A DNA stretch of 13,422 nucleotides. Source: Methyloprofundus sp. (lineage in GTDB: Bacteria; Pseudomonadota; Gammaproteobacteria; Methylococcales; Methylomonadaceae). The stretch is from contig JAUXBW010000014.1 in NCBI GenBank assembly GCA_030619185.1, positions 1 to 13,422 of the forward strand, read 5' to 3'. Shown here one piece after another: positions 5,533 to 13,422 of the stretch. The position numbers were made by a program, and so were the translations under genes. The notes below the pieces were generated by a model. The model made no database searches. It was given only the letters and a program-made list of their open reading frames with translations, and was not told the origin of the DNA. Numbering within the stretch: position 1 is the stretch's first letter; the number at the start of each line of letters is the position of its first letter.

Positions 5533-6759
5533 TTATATATTAAGTAATAAATGCGCCGGTGATTCCAGGCCTTCTTTTATAGCGACCAGGAATTGTACGG
5601 CATCACGCCCATCGACTAGGCGATGATCATAAGATAAGGCAAGGTACATGACCGGGCGTATGACAATTTCACCATTTTCAACGACGGGCCGTTCTGTAAT
5701 GGCGTGCATACCTAAAATTGCACACTGGGGTGGGTTGAGGATCGGCGTGGATAACATGGAACCGAAAATACCGCCATTGGTAATGGTGAAAGTGCCGCCA
5801 TTAAGTTCTTCATAGGATAAAGTGCCTGCTTTGGATTTCTCACCAAAATCTACAATATTCTTTTCAATACCCGCAAAGTCTAATTGATCAGCATCACGTA
5901 ACACAGGCACAATTAACCCTCGCGGTGAAGCAACTGCAATACCCACATCATAGTAGCCATGATAAATGATATCTTCTCCATCTATGGATGCATTGATGGC
6001 AGGAAAGCGTTTAAGTGCCTCTATCGAAGCCTTAATAAAAAAGGACATAAAACCTAATTTGACACCGTGTTTGGAAATAAAACGGTCTTGATATTGCTTG
6101 CGCAGATCTATGACACTTTGCATATTAACTTCATTAAAGGTGGTTAACATGGCTGCATTTTGCTGTGCCTGCAGTAGACGTTCAGCTACTTTCGCGCGTA
6201 GGCGTGTCATCGGTACACGCTGTTCAGACCTTGCATTATTACTGCTGACCGGAGTGGTCTGGTTAATGATGACAGGTTTTTTTTCAGAGACAGTTGCTTT
6301 AGTTTCTTTTGTCACAGTAGGGGGAGGGGGTGTATTTTGAGCCAAATACTCCTGCACATCTTTTTTGCTAAGACGGCCGCCCTTTCCGGTACCAGTGATC
6401 AAAGCCGGATCAAGGTCATTTTCAAAAATAATGCGACGTACAGCCGGGCTTAGCGGAGTATCATGACTTGATGCCTCAGTATTGTCTGCTATAGGCTCCG
6501 GTTCTTTAACTATCGCTTCAGTGTCAGTATTGATTTTAGCCAGTAAGTCGCCACCTGCAACTGTACTGCCATCTTGGACGATAATTTCACTTAACACACC
6601 AGCCTGGGGAGCAGGGACTTCGAGAACTACTTTATCAGTTTCCAGATCAACCAGATTTTCATCTTTCTGAATAGTCTCACCTACCTGTTTATGCCAGGTG
6701 ATTAAAGTCGCATCTGCAACAGATTCGGGTAAAGTAGGGACGCGGATTTCTATGCTCAT
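5533..6759 (-). CDS. sucB: Dihydrolipoamide succinyltransferase, E2 of 2-oxoglutarate dehydrogenase
   Basis: The 408-residue E2o has the usual three parts. The N-terminal lipoyl domain (about 1-78) carries the lipoylation site in [11 protein letters not shown], Lys43. A peripheral-subunit-binding domain (about 103-140, [19 protein letters not shown]) is followed by a Pro/Thr/Lys-rich linker. The C-terminal acyltransferase core (about 175-408) ends in [12 protein letters not shown] with His379 and Asp383. It transfers the succinyl group from lipoamide to CoA at the centre of the complex. E. coli SucB is about 405 residues, so length is normal. The start overlaps the sucA stop in ATGA, with AAGGA seven bases upstream inside sucA, indicating translational coupling. 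Nothing suggests damage; the lipoyl arm that an E3 must reoxidise is intact. Confidence 0.95.
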   Translation of the reverse strand: MSIEIRVPTLPESVADATLITWHKQVGETIQKDENLVDLETDKVVLEVPAPQAGVLSEIIVQDGSTVAGGDLLAKINTDTEAIVKEPEPIADNTEASSHDTPLSPAVRRIIFENDLDPALITGTGKGGRLSKKDVQEYLAQNTPPPPTVTKETKATVSEKKPVIINQTTPVSSNNARSEQRVPMTRLRAKVAERLLQAQQNAAMLTTFNEVNMQSVIDLRKQYQDRFISKHGVKLGFMSFFIKASIEALKRFPAINASIDGEDIIYHGYYDVGIAVASPRGLIVPVLRDADQLDFAGIEKNIVDFGEKSKAGTLSYEELNGGTFTITNGGIFGSMLSTPILNPPQCAILGMHAITERPVVENGEIVIRPVMYLALSYDHRLVDGRDAVQFLVAIKEGLESPAHLLLNI

Positions 6760-9596
6760 GATGGTTTCCTTGCAACTGCAGACTGGCCGTATAAAGCCGT
6801 TTCTACCACTAGTTTTTGTTGTTCTAAATGTTTGCCTAAACTGCCGACTGCGGGTGATGCAGAAGCAGGGCGGCCACAGTAAATTAATTCCAGATGATCG
6901 GGTTTGAAAATAGTGAAATTATGTCGTGATTGATACCAGGCTCCCTGGTTTTGAGGCTCTTCCTGGCACCAGACAACTATTTCTAAATTAGGGTATTTGG
7001 TAAATTCTAAAGAATAGTCTCGAATAGGAAAGGGATACAATTGCTCAATTCTGACTATGGCAACATTGCCAGGGTTCTTTTGCTTGCGTGCATCAATTAA
7101 ATCATAATACACTTTCCCCGAACAAAGTATGAGACGGGTGACTTGTTTGGCATCAATTGCTTTATCGGTTTCGGGAATAATATTTTGAAAATGCCCGTCG
7201 ACCAGATCTTCCAGGGTCGATACAGCCGCTTTGTGACGCAATAAACTTTTTGGGGACATTACAATAAGTGGTTTACGGTAGGTGCGTACCACTTGTCTGC
7301 GTAATAAGTGAAAAATTTGTGCAGGTGTAGACGGAATACACACCTGAATATTCTGGTCAGCACATAATTGTAAATAACGTTCTAGCCGTGCCGAGGAATG
7401 TTCCGGTCCCTGACCCTCTAGCCCATGAGGGAGCAGCATAACCAGGCCAGATAAACGTCCCCATTTACTTTCAGCAGAACTGATAAACTGATCGACTAAA
7501 ACCTGAGCGCCATTGGCAAAATCACCAAACTGAGCTTCCCAGATAGCGAGTGTTTCGGGAACTGTAGAGCTGTATCCATATTCAAAGCCTAGAACCCCTG
7601 CCTCAGAAAGAATCGAGTCAAAAATTTGTGCACGACCTTGCTCAATATCCAGATGTTTAATCGGTATATAAGATTCGCCATTAATCTGATTATGCAGAAT
7701 TATATGCCGATGGAAAAATGTACCACGCCCGACATCCTGGCCGACCAGGCGCACGTTAAATTGATCCATAAGCAAGGTGGCATAAGCCATGTTTTCAGCG
7801 AACCCCCAATCTAATGGCATAGCTCCGGCCGCCATTTTACGACGATTTTCCATGATTTTTGCGACCCGGGGATGCAATTCAAACCCGGGTGGCAAGCGTT
7901 GTGACTGGTTATTGCAAAAGCGAATCCGTTCTAATGGAACCCGAGTATCGCTGGTTACATCCCAGTGTTGCCCCACATACTTATCCCAAAGTTTTGAATA
8001 AGAGTAGCTGGTATCAATCATTGGACGTGAAACTGGCTTTCCTGCATCGAGTAAGTCATTATATGACTGCTCCATTTGTTGCACTTGCTGCTCACTTAAC
8101 ACTTGTTGCTTAATTAATTCAGCTGCATATAAGGTACAGGTGGTGTCCAGTGAGTTGATTTTTTTGTACATCATCGGCTGTGTGGTCGACGGTTCATCTG
8201 CTTCATTATGGCCACGGCGACGATAGCAAATCAGATCGATCACCACATCTTTATTAAAAGTGGTGCGGTAATCCAGAGCCATCTGTGTCACAAAAAGTAC
8301 AGCCTCTGGGTCATCACCATTCACATGAAATACGGGTGCCTGAATCATATTGGCCACATCTGTGCAGTACAGAGTAGACCTGGCATCGAATGGATCGCTT
8401 GTGGTAAAACCGATCTGGTTATTTATCACGATATGAATAGTACCGCCGGTTGCAAAAGCACGGGTTTGAGCCATATTCAAGGTTTCCATAACAATGCCCT
8501 GACCAGCAAAAGCCGCATCACCATGAATAAGGATAGGAATCACGGTATTAGTACTCCCTTTTCCATACCTGTCTTGTCGTGCTTTAACCGAGCCTTCAAC
8601 GACCGGATTTATAATTTCTAGATGTGATGGATTGAATGCCATCGTGACATGGGCGACACCTCCATCAGTCTGCATGTTTGAAGAGAAGCCCATATGATAT
8701 TTGACATCACCGGTAATCACACCACGATTGGTAGTTGCTGTGCCTTTAAATTCACTGAACAGTTGGGCAGGGCTTTTACCTAGAATGTTTATTAATACAT
8801 TTAAGCGCCCCCGGTGTGCCATGCCGATGACTAGTTCTTTGGTGTCATGTTTGCCTGAGCGCTGAATGATCTCATCCAGAATAGGGATCAGGCACTCGCC
8901 ACCTTCTAATGAAAAGCGTTTTTGGCCGACAAAATTTCGGTGCAAGTATTTTTCTATGCCTTCAGCGGCGATTAACTGCTGTAATAACCAGATTCTTTTT
9001 GGGTTATCAATATTTGCACCGGGCTTTGAGCCTTCTAGGCGATTTTTAATCCAGCGTTTAATATCAGCATCAAATATATGCATATATTCAGTGCCAATAT
9101 TGCCGCAATAAATTTCTTTTAAGGTGCTGATAATATCTTTTAACGGTAAACGATCTACGCCATATAAAGTCCCGGTATCAAATAAAGTATCCAGGTCGGG
9201 CTCGGATAATCCATAATAATTTGGGTCAAGATCGGGAACTGCCCGATGGATTTTACCGAGCGGGTTATTTGTTGCCATCTCATGACCGTGGGAACGATAA
9301 TGGTTAATTAAGCGAGCGACGGCAGATTGTTTTTTGACGCTTTCTTCCGTAAATCCCTGCAATTCTGCAATGCGCGAGGGGGTGGAGGATGCTAGCAGTG
9401 CAAAACGTTCGACGACAGGGCTATGCGCAATATCGCGTATATTATTTTTTTGCGGTAATTGAGAAAACTTTTCACGCCAGGTATTTTCGACAGAATCCGG
9501 GTTTTCAAGGAATTGTTCGTATAAGTCTTCTATATAAGGTGCGTTACTTCCATAGAGAGCAGAGGTATCTTGAAAAAATTTAAGCAAGTCACTCAT
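6756..9596 (-). CDS. sucA: 2-oxoglutarate dehydrogenase E1 component
   Basis: The 946-residue E1o (E. coli about 933) decarboxylates 2-oxoglutarate with thiamine diphosphate and succinylates the lipoyl arm of SucB. An N-terminal E2-binding segment ([40 protein letters not shown]) is followed by the TPP-enzyme core. Core motifs include [11 protein letters not shown] (His261), KYHMGFSS (His301), [32 protein letters not shown] and [15 protein letters not shown] (His733). All expected motifs are present with no internal stop. The frame can be extended eight codons to a TTG at 9620, but ATG 9596 begins the family-like N-terminus and is preferred; its ribosome binding site is weak. First gene of the operon, divergent from the 5-oxoprolinase gene. 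Confidence 0.95.
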   Translation of the reverse strand: MSDLLKFFQDTSALYGSNAPYIEDLYEQFLENPDSVENTWREKFSQLPQKNNIRDIAHSPVVERFALLASSTPSRIAELQGFTEESVKKQSAVARLINHYRSHGHEMATNNPLGKIHRAVPDLDPNYYGLSEPDLDTLFDTGTLYGVDRLPLKDIISTLKEIYCGNIGTEYMHIFDADIKRWIKNRLEGSKPGANIDNPKRIWLLQQLIAAEGIEKYLHRNFVGQKRFSLEGGECLIPILDEIIQRSGKHDTKELVIGMAHRGRLNVLINILGKSPAQLFSEFKGTATTNRGVITGDVKYHMGFSSNMQTDGGVAHVTMAFNPSHLEIINPVVEGSVKARQDRYGKGSTNTVIPILIHGDAAFAGQGIVMETLNMAQTRAFATGGTIHIVINNQIGFTTSDPFDARSTLYCTDVANMIQAPVFHVNGDDPEAVLFVTQMALDYRTTFNKDVVIDLICYRRRGHNEADEPSTTQPMMYKKINSLDTTCTLYAAELIKQQVLSEQQVQQMEQSYNDLLDAGKPVSRPMIDTSYSYSKLWDKYVGQHWDVTSDTRVPLERIRFCNNQSQRLPPGFELHPRVAKIMENRRKMAAGAMPLDWGFAENMAYATLLMDQFNVRLVGQDVGRGTFFHRHIILHNQINGESYIPIKHLDIEQGRAQIFDSILSEAGVLGFEYGYSSTVPETLAIWEAQFGDFANGAQVLVDQFISSAESKWGRLSGLVMLLPHGLEGQGPEHSSARLERYLQLCADQNIQVCIPSTPAQIFHLLRRQVVRTYRKPLIVMSPKSLLRHKAAVSTLEDLVDGHFQNIIPETDKAIDAKQVTRLILCSGKVYYDLIDARKQKNPGNVAIVRIEQLYPFPIRDYSLEFTKYPNLEIVVWCQEEPQNQGAWYQSRHNFTIFKPDHLELIYCGRPASASPAVGSLGKHLEQQKLVVETALYGQSAVARKPS

Positions 9597-9907
9597 TGAG
9601 ATATCCAGTTTATCGTGCAAGTTGCGGTATCTTGGGCTGTATGCTGTATATTACCAAGAAAGTTTCGCTGGGTGAAAGGCTAAGTTAATTAAAATGAGTT
9701 AGTATACAGTTTTAAGTGTTAGCAACAGCTGTAAAATAGATTTGTATTTTAATATAAGCCCCTATAGGGCGTGGCTTTAACCCGCCGATTTGGCATAATA
9801 GGCGGGCTAAAGCCACGCCCTACATTTTTGATAAATAGTTCGGGTTGATACGTCTACGATGTAACTAAAGGTATGGTCAGCCGTTACTAAACGCCACTAT
9901 AGAAATA
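9597..9907. other. Divergent intergenic region between sucA and the 5-oxoprolinase gene
   Basis: About 310 bases must hold the promoters of both divergent transcription units. I found no pair of strong -35/-10 hexamers in either direction that I would assign. The only clear structure is the palindrome at 9765-9822. An upstream stop at 9866-9868 closes the 5-oxoprolinase frame, so that gene cannot extend further left. Confidence 0.5.
9765..9822. repeat. 58-bp palindrome in the divergent promoter region
   Basis: Two 22-nt arms, tagggcgtggctttaaccc plus gcc (9765-9786) and its complement (9801-9822), match at 21 of 22 positions around a 14-base loop. The single difference is A-C on the + strand but a G-U pair in a minus-strand transcript. 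The arms are much richer in G+C than the surroundings. It sits about 170 bases upstream of sucA and 85 upstream of the 5-oxoprolinase gene. There is no adjacent T-tract and it is upstream of both genes, so it is not a terminator. REP-like or MITE-like repeat. Confidence 0.7.
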
Positions 9908-12900
9908 ATGAATACCACTGATAAACAATGGCAATTCTGGATTGATCGAGGCGGTACATTTACCGATATTGTAGCCCGTAAACCTGATGGTCAATTAATT
10001 AGCCACAAGTTACTTTCTGAAAACCCTGAACAGTATCAAGATGCAGCCTTACAAGGTATCAAAGAGTTATTGGAGCAAGATAGCCGTCAGTTTGCAGCTG
10101 TAGTTTCTACAGTCAAAATGGGAACTACAGTGGGTACTAATGCATTGCTGGAACGAAAGGGTGAGCCTACTGTACTATTGATTAACCAGGGGTTTAAGGA
10201 TTGTTTGCGCATTGCTTACCAGAATCGTCCCGATATTTTTGCCTTAAATATCCTATTGCCCGATCTATTGTACCAGCAGGTGATTGAAGTAGAAGCAAGG
10301 CTGAATACGCAAGGTGATGTTTTAACACCTTTAAATAAACCTCTGACAGAACAGCAATTACACAGTGCCTATCAACAAGGTTTTCGCTCGGTTGCCATTG
10401 TATTAATGCATGCATGGGCCTACCCTGAACATGAATTGCAATTAGCAGAGATGGCTGCGCAGATAGGCTTTACACAAATTTCAGTTTCACATCAAGTCAG
10501 CCCCTTTATTAAGATTGTCAGTCGTGGAGATACGACAGTCGTTGATGCTTATTTATCGCCCCTACTAAGGCGATATGTTGATCAAGTTAAGCAGGGTTTA
10601 AAAGTGTATGCCGGACAAGCTAGCGAAGAAACTCAGTTGTTATTTATGCAGTCTAACGGGGGATTAACAGATGCAAACAGTTTTCAGGGCAAAGACAGTA
10701 TATTATCAGGGCCTGCCGGAGGAATAGTCGGTGCCATTGCAGCGGCAGAACAAGCAGGATTTAATGAAATTATCGCTTTTGATATGGGCGGTACATCAAC
10801 CGATGTTGCACATTATGCCGGAGAGTTAGAGCGTAGCTTTGAGACTGAAGTTGCAGGAGTCAGAATGCGCGTGCCTATGATGAATATTCATACCGTTGCG
10901 GCGGGTGGTGGTTCGGTTTTGTTGTTTGATGGTATGCGCTATCGTGTTGGGCCCGGTTCCGCAGGCGCAAATCCAGGTCCTGCGAGTTATCGTAGAGGTG
11001 GGCCTTTAACAGTGACTGATGCTAATTTGATGTTGGGTAAATTGCCTGTTTTTCCAGCTATTTTTGGTGATAATGCTGATTTATCTTTAGATGTTGAAAA
11101 AGTAAGGCAACTATTTTCTGAATTAGCAGACCAGATATATCATGCGACGGGCGAGCAGAAAAGTTCTGTACAAGTTGCCGAAGGCTTTATAAGCATTGCT
11201 ATTGAGAATATGTCCAATGCAATCAAAAAAATCTCGGTACAAAAAGGCTATAACGTGACTGAATACACCCTTTGTTGTTATGGTGCGGCTGGAGGGCAGC
11301 ATGCGTGTAAAGTGGCTGATAGTTTAGGTATGCTGCGGGTGATGATACATCCCCTTGCGGGTGTGTTATCAGCCTATGGAATGGGGCTTGCAGATTTTAG
11401 GATATTAAAAGATAAGGCTTTAGAGCAGGCTTACGATGAAATAAGTGAAGCACAGCTGGAGGCATTGTTTGCAATATTGCAGCAACAAGGGGTAGAGGAT
11501 ATGCAAGCCCAATCCAGCAAGCATAACTTTCTGGAGTTTGTTGCTTCTGTGCATCTACGTTATCTAGGTACAGATACGGCTTTAGTGGTTGCTTTTGCAG
11601 ACAAGCCAGCCATGTTGAATGCATTTGAACAGGCTTACCGAAAGCAATTTGGTTTTATCTATACCGATAAGCCATTAATTATTGAGTCTTTGAGTCTGGA
11701 AGTCATCGCAAGAAACGAATCGCCGGAAGGGTTCTTATTATCCAATAGGGCTGTGCGAGAGCAAGACGGCCAAGTGCTTAGGCACACCCGCATGTTTAGC
11801 AATAATACTTACCATACAACGCCAGTCTATCAGCGCGCAGAGCTAGCACTAGGCCAGCTTATTGAAGGTGCAGCTATTATTATAGAACCCACGGCAACGA
11901 CGATTATTGAGCCGGGTTGGCAGGCGCACGTCAGTGAGCCAGGAAACCTGATTTTAACGCGACGTTATCCAGTTCAACGACAAGTTGCTATCGGTACTTC
12001 TGTGGATCCGGTCATGTTAGAGATTTTTAATAAACTGTTTATGTCAATTGCTGAACAGATGGGGTTTGTGCTGCAAAATACGGCATACTCGGTCAATATT
12101 AAGGAGCGTCTGGATTTTTCCTGTGCATTATTTAATGCACAAGGTGAGCTTATTGCCAATGCACCGCATATTCCAGTACATTTAGGATCTATGGGCGAAA
12201 GTGTTCTATCAATAATCAATAATAGTTCACTTAATGTTGAACCCGGTGATGTGTATTTGCTGAATTCACCTTATCATGGTGGTACACATTTGCCGGACAT
12301 TACGGTCGTCACGCCTGTTTTTGAACACCAGCAATTACTGTTTTTTGTCGCTTCAAGAGGGCATCATGCTGATATTGGCGGTATAAGCCCTGGATCCATG
12401 CCGGCACATAGTCAGACTATCGAGGATGAAGGTTTGCTTAGCGCGGGAATGAAAATTGTCATCCAGGGAGAATTTCAAGAACAGCGTGTTCGTGAGTGGT
12501 TAACGTCGAGCATTAATCCCGCACGTAATATAGACCAGAATATTGCTGATTTGCAGGCGCAAATAGCGGCTAATAATAAAGGCCGGCAAGAGCTGGGGAT
12601 TATGGTTGCACATTACTCTCTGAAAACGGTGTTAAGTTATATGCAACATGTACAAAATAACGCGGCAGAATCGGTGCGAAAAATACTAGAATCATTAAAT
12701 AATGGCCGTTTTGAAAATATCATGGATGACGGCGCAAAAATTGTTGTTGCAATTGACATTAATCGACAGCAACGAACAGCAAGCATTGATTTTACCGGAA
12801 CCAGTGCGCAGTTGCATAGTAACTTCAATGCACCAGCCGCCGTCTGTAAAGCAGCAGTCTTATATGTATTCCGCACCTTGGTCAAAGATGATATACCCTT

Positions 12901-13422
12901 GAATGCGGGCTGTTTGCGCCCGCTGAAAATCATTATTCCTGAAAACTCATTGTTAAATCCAGGCTACCCCGCAGCAGTGGTTGCAGGTAATGTTGAGACT
13001 TCACAATATATTGTTGATTGTCTATATGGTGCCCTGGGTATTCTAGCCAGTTCACAGGGTACGATGAATAATATGACCTTTGGCGATCAGGACTATCAGT
13101 ACTATGAAACGATATGTGGAGGTGCAGGAGCAAGTGCTGAGTTTGATGGCTGTGATGCGGTACATACACATATGACCAACTCCAGAATAACCGACCCGGA
13201 AGTTTTAGAGTGGCGTTATCCGGTATTATTAGATGAGTTCTCAATTCGCCAGAATAGTGGTGGGGCAGGAAAGCATTGTGGTGGCAATGGTGTAACCCGG
13301 AAAATAACATTTTTAAGCCCTATGAGCGTGAGCCTGTTATCCAGTCATCGTTTAAAGCCGGGGTTTGGCTTGCAGGGTGGTTTAGGGGGTAGTACTGGGA
13401 AGAATAGGGTGCAGCGGTATAA
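9908..13422 (+). CDS. 5-oxoprolinase / hydantoinase A-B fusion (3' end beyond the window)
   Basis: The frame is open from ATG 9908 for 1171 complete codons and is still open at the right edge; bacterial 5-oxoprolinases are usually about 1200 residues, so only the last few tens are missing. The HyuA-like half has the nucleotide-binding loops [13 protein letters not shown] (about 11-23) and [12 protein letters not shown] (about 290-301), [15 protein letters not shown], and VAAGGGSV with [12 protein letters not shown]. The HyuB-like half begins near residue 697 ([15 protein letters not shown]). It includes [44 protein letters not shown] and [13 protein letters not shown]. Such fused enzymes cleave 5-oxoproline to glutamate using ATP; related hydantoinases act on N-substituted hydantoins, and substrate cannot be fixed from sequence alone. 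The ribosome binding site is weak. It is the first in-frame ATG after an upstream stop. Transcribed divergently from sucA. Confidence 0.9.
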   Translation, partial: MNTTDKQWQFWIDRGGTFTDIVARKPDGQLISHKLLSENPEQYQDAALQGIKELLEQDSRQFAAVVSTVKMGTTVGTNALLERKGEPTVLLINQGFKDCLRIAYQNRPDIFALNILLPDLLYQQVIEVEARLNTQGDVLTPLNKPLTEQQLHSAYQQGFRSVAIVLMHAWAYPEHELQLAEMAAQIGFTQISVSHQVSPFIKIVSRGDTTVVDAYLSPLLRRYVDQVKQGLKVYAGQASEETQLLFMQSNGGLTDANSFQGKDSILSGPAGGIVGAIAAAEQAGFNEIIAFDMGGTSTDVAHYAGELERSFETEVAGVRMRVPMMNIHTVAAGGGSVLLFDGMRYRVGPGSAGANPGPASYRRGGPLTVTDANLMLGKLPVFPAIFGDNADLSLDVEKVRQLFSELADQIYHATGEQKSSVQVAEGFISIAIENMSNAIKKISVQKGYNVTEYTLCCYGAAGGQHACKVADSLGMLRVMIHPLAGVLSAYGMGLADFRILKDKALEQAYDEISEAQLEALFAILQQQGVEDMQAQSSKHNFLEFVASVHLRYLGTDTALVVAFADKPAMLNAFEQAYRKQFGFIYTDKPLIIESLSLEVIARNESPEGFLLSNRAVREQDGQVLRHTRMFSNNTYHTTPVYQRAELALGQLIEGAAIIIEPTATTIIEPGWQAHVSEPGNLILTRRYPVQRQVAIGTSVDPVMLEIFNKLFMSIAEQMGFVLQNTAYSVNIKERLDFSCALFNAQGELIANAPHIPVHLGSMGESVLSIINNSSLNVEPGDVYLLNSPYHGGTHLPDITVVTPVFEHQQLLFFVASRGHHADIGGISPGSMPAHSQTIEDEGLLSAGMKIVIQGEFQEQRVREWLTSSINPARNIDQNIADLQAQIAANNKGRQELGIMVAHYSLKTVLSYMQHVQNNAAESVRKILESLNNGRFENIMDDGAKIVVAIDINRQQRTASIDFTGTSAQLHSNFNAPAAVCKAAVLYVFRTLVKDDIPLNAGCLRPLKIIIPENSLLNPGYPAAVVAGNVETSQYIVDCLYGALGILASSQGTMNNMTFGDQDYQYYETICGGAGASAEFDGCDAVHTHMTNSRITDPEVLEWRYPVLLDEFSIRQNSGGAGKHCGGNGVTRKITFLSPMSVSLLSSHRLKPGFGLQGGLGGSTGKNRVQRY

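Noticed and set aside
8208..8621. Plus-strand 137-codon ORF
   Set aside because: Antisense shadow of the well-supported sucA gene.
9597..9620. Eight-codon extension of sucA to a TTG start
   Set aside because: The start codon is TTG with no ribosome binding site, and the family-like N-terminus begins at ATG 9596.
12933..13310. Minus-strand 125-codon His-rich ORF
   Set aside because: Antisense shadow of the 5-oxoprolinase gene; the His/Ser richness reflects the opposite-strand codons.

Overview
This window looks like chromosomal DNA of a gammaproteobacterium of low to moderate G+C. The protein families (DUF2914 membrane protein, H-NS-type protein, YjbQ, YbfF, EfpL/YeiP, SucA-SucB-Lpd) and the crowd of short palindromic intergenic elements are most compatible with Methylococcales-type (type I methanotroph) bacteria. 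No methane-oxidation gene is present, so that placement is an inference, not a demonstration.

Layout: bases 1-331 hold no clear gene but contain a hairpin-rich repeat module and a 147-bp palindromic element. On the + strand follow a single-span membrane protein with a DUF2914 domain (332-1168), a small H-NS-like DNA-binding protein (1269-1583) with its terminator, a cluster of miniature inverted-repeat elements (1601-1920), and an overlapping pair, yjbQ-like (1934-2362) and ybfF-like alpha/beta hydrolase (2355-3134). Two palindromic repeats separate these from the convergent minus-strand gene efpL (3310-3876). Upstream of efpL, also on the minus strand, is a sucA-sucB-lpd operon (9596 down to 4076) for the 2-oxoglutarate dehydrogenase complex. 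A divergent gap of about 310 bp carrying a 58-bp palindrome leads to a large 5-oxoprolinase/hydantoinase gene on the + strand that runs off the right edge (9908-13422).

The most striking point is in lpd. E1 (SucA) and E2 (SucB) look complete, with TPP-site motifs, the lipoyl lysine and the HxxxDG acyltransferase motif. The E3 encoded in the same operon is full length and keeps its FAD and NAD folds and the C-terminal His-Glu pair, but its redox-active disulfide motif is rewritten. The usual GGTCLNVGCIPSK reads GGNYVNGGCISAV: the first active-site cysteine is Tyr52, only Cys57 remains, and the conserved Lys is Val61. As written it cannot carry out the normal disulfide cycle of dihydrolipoamide dehydrogenase. 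This is notable because type I methanotrophs are classically described as lacking 2-oxoglutarate dehydrogenase activity although many carry the genes. Either an E3 from elsewhere serves the complex, or this flavoprotein has another job, or the complex is inactive.

The second theme is that nearly every intergenic gap contains a palindromic repeat, at least seven in all. Two or three families are related within the window, one copy has a target-site duplication, and one folds better as + strand RNA than as DNA because its arm differences are mostly G-U compatible.
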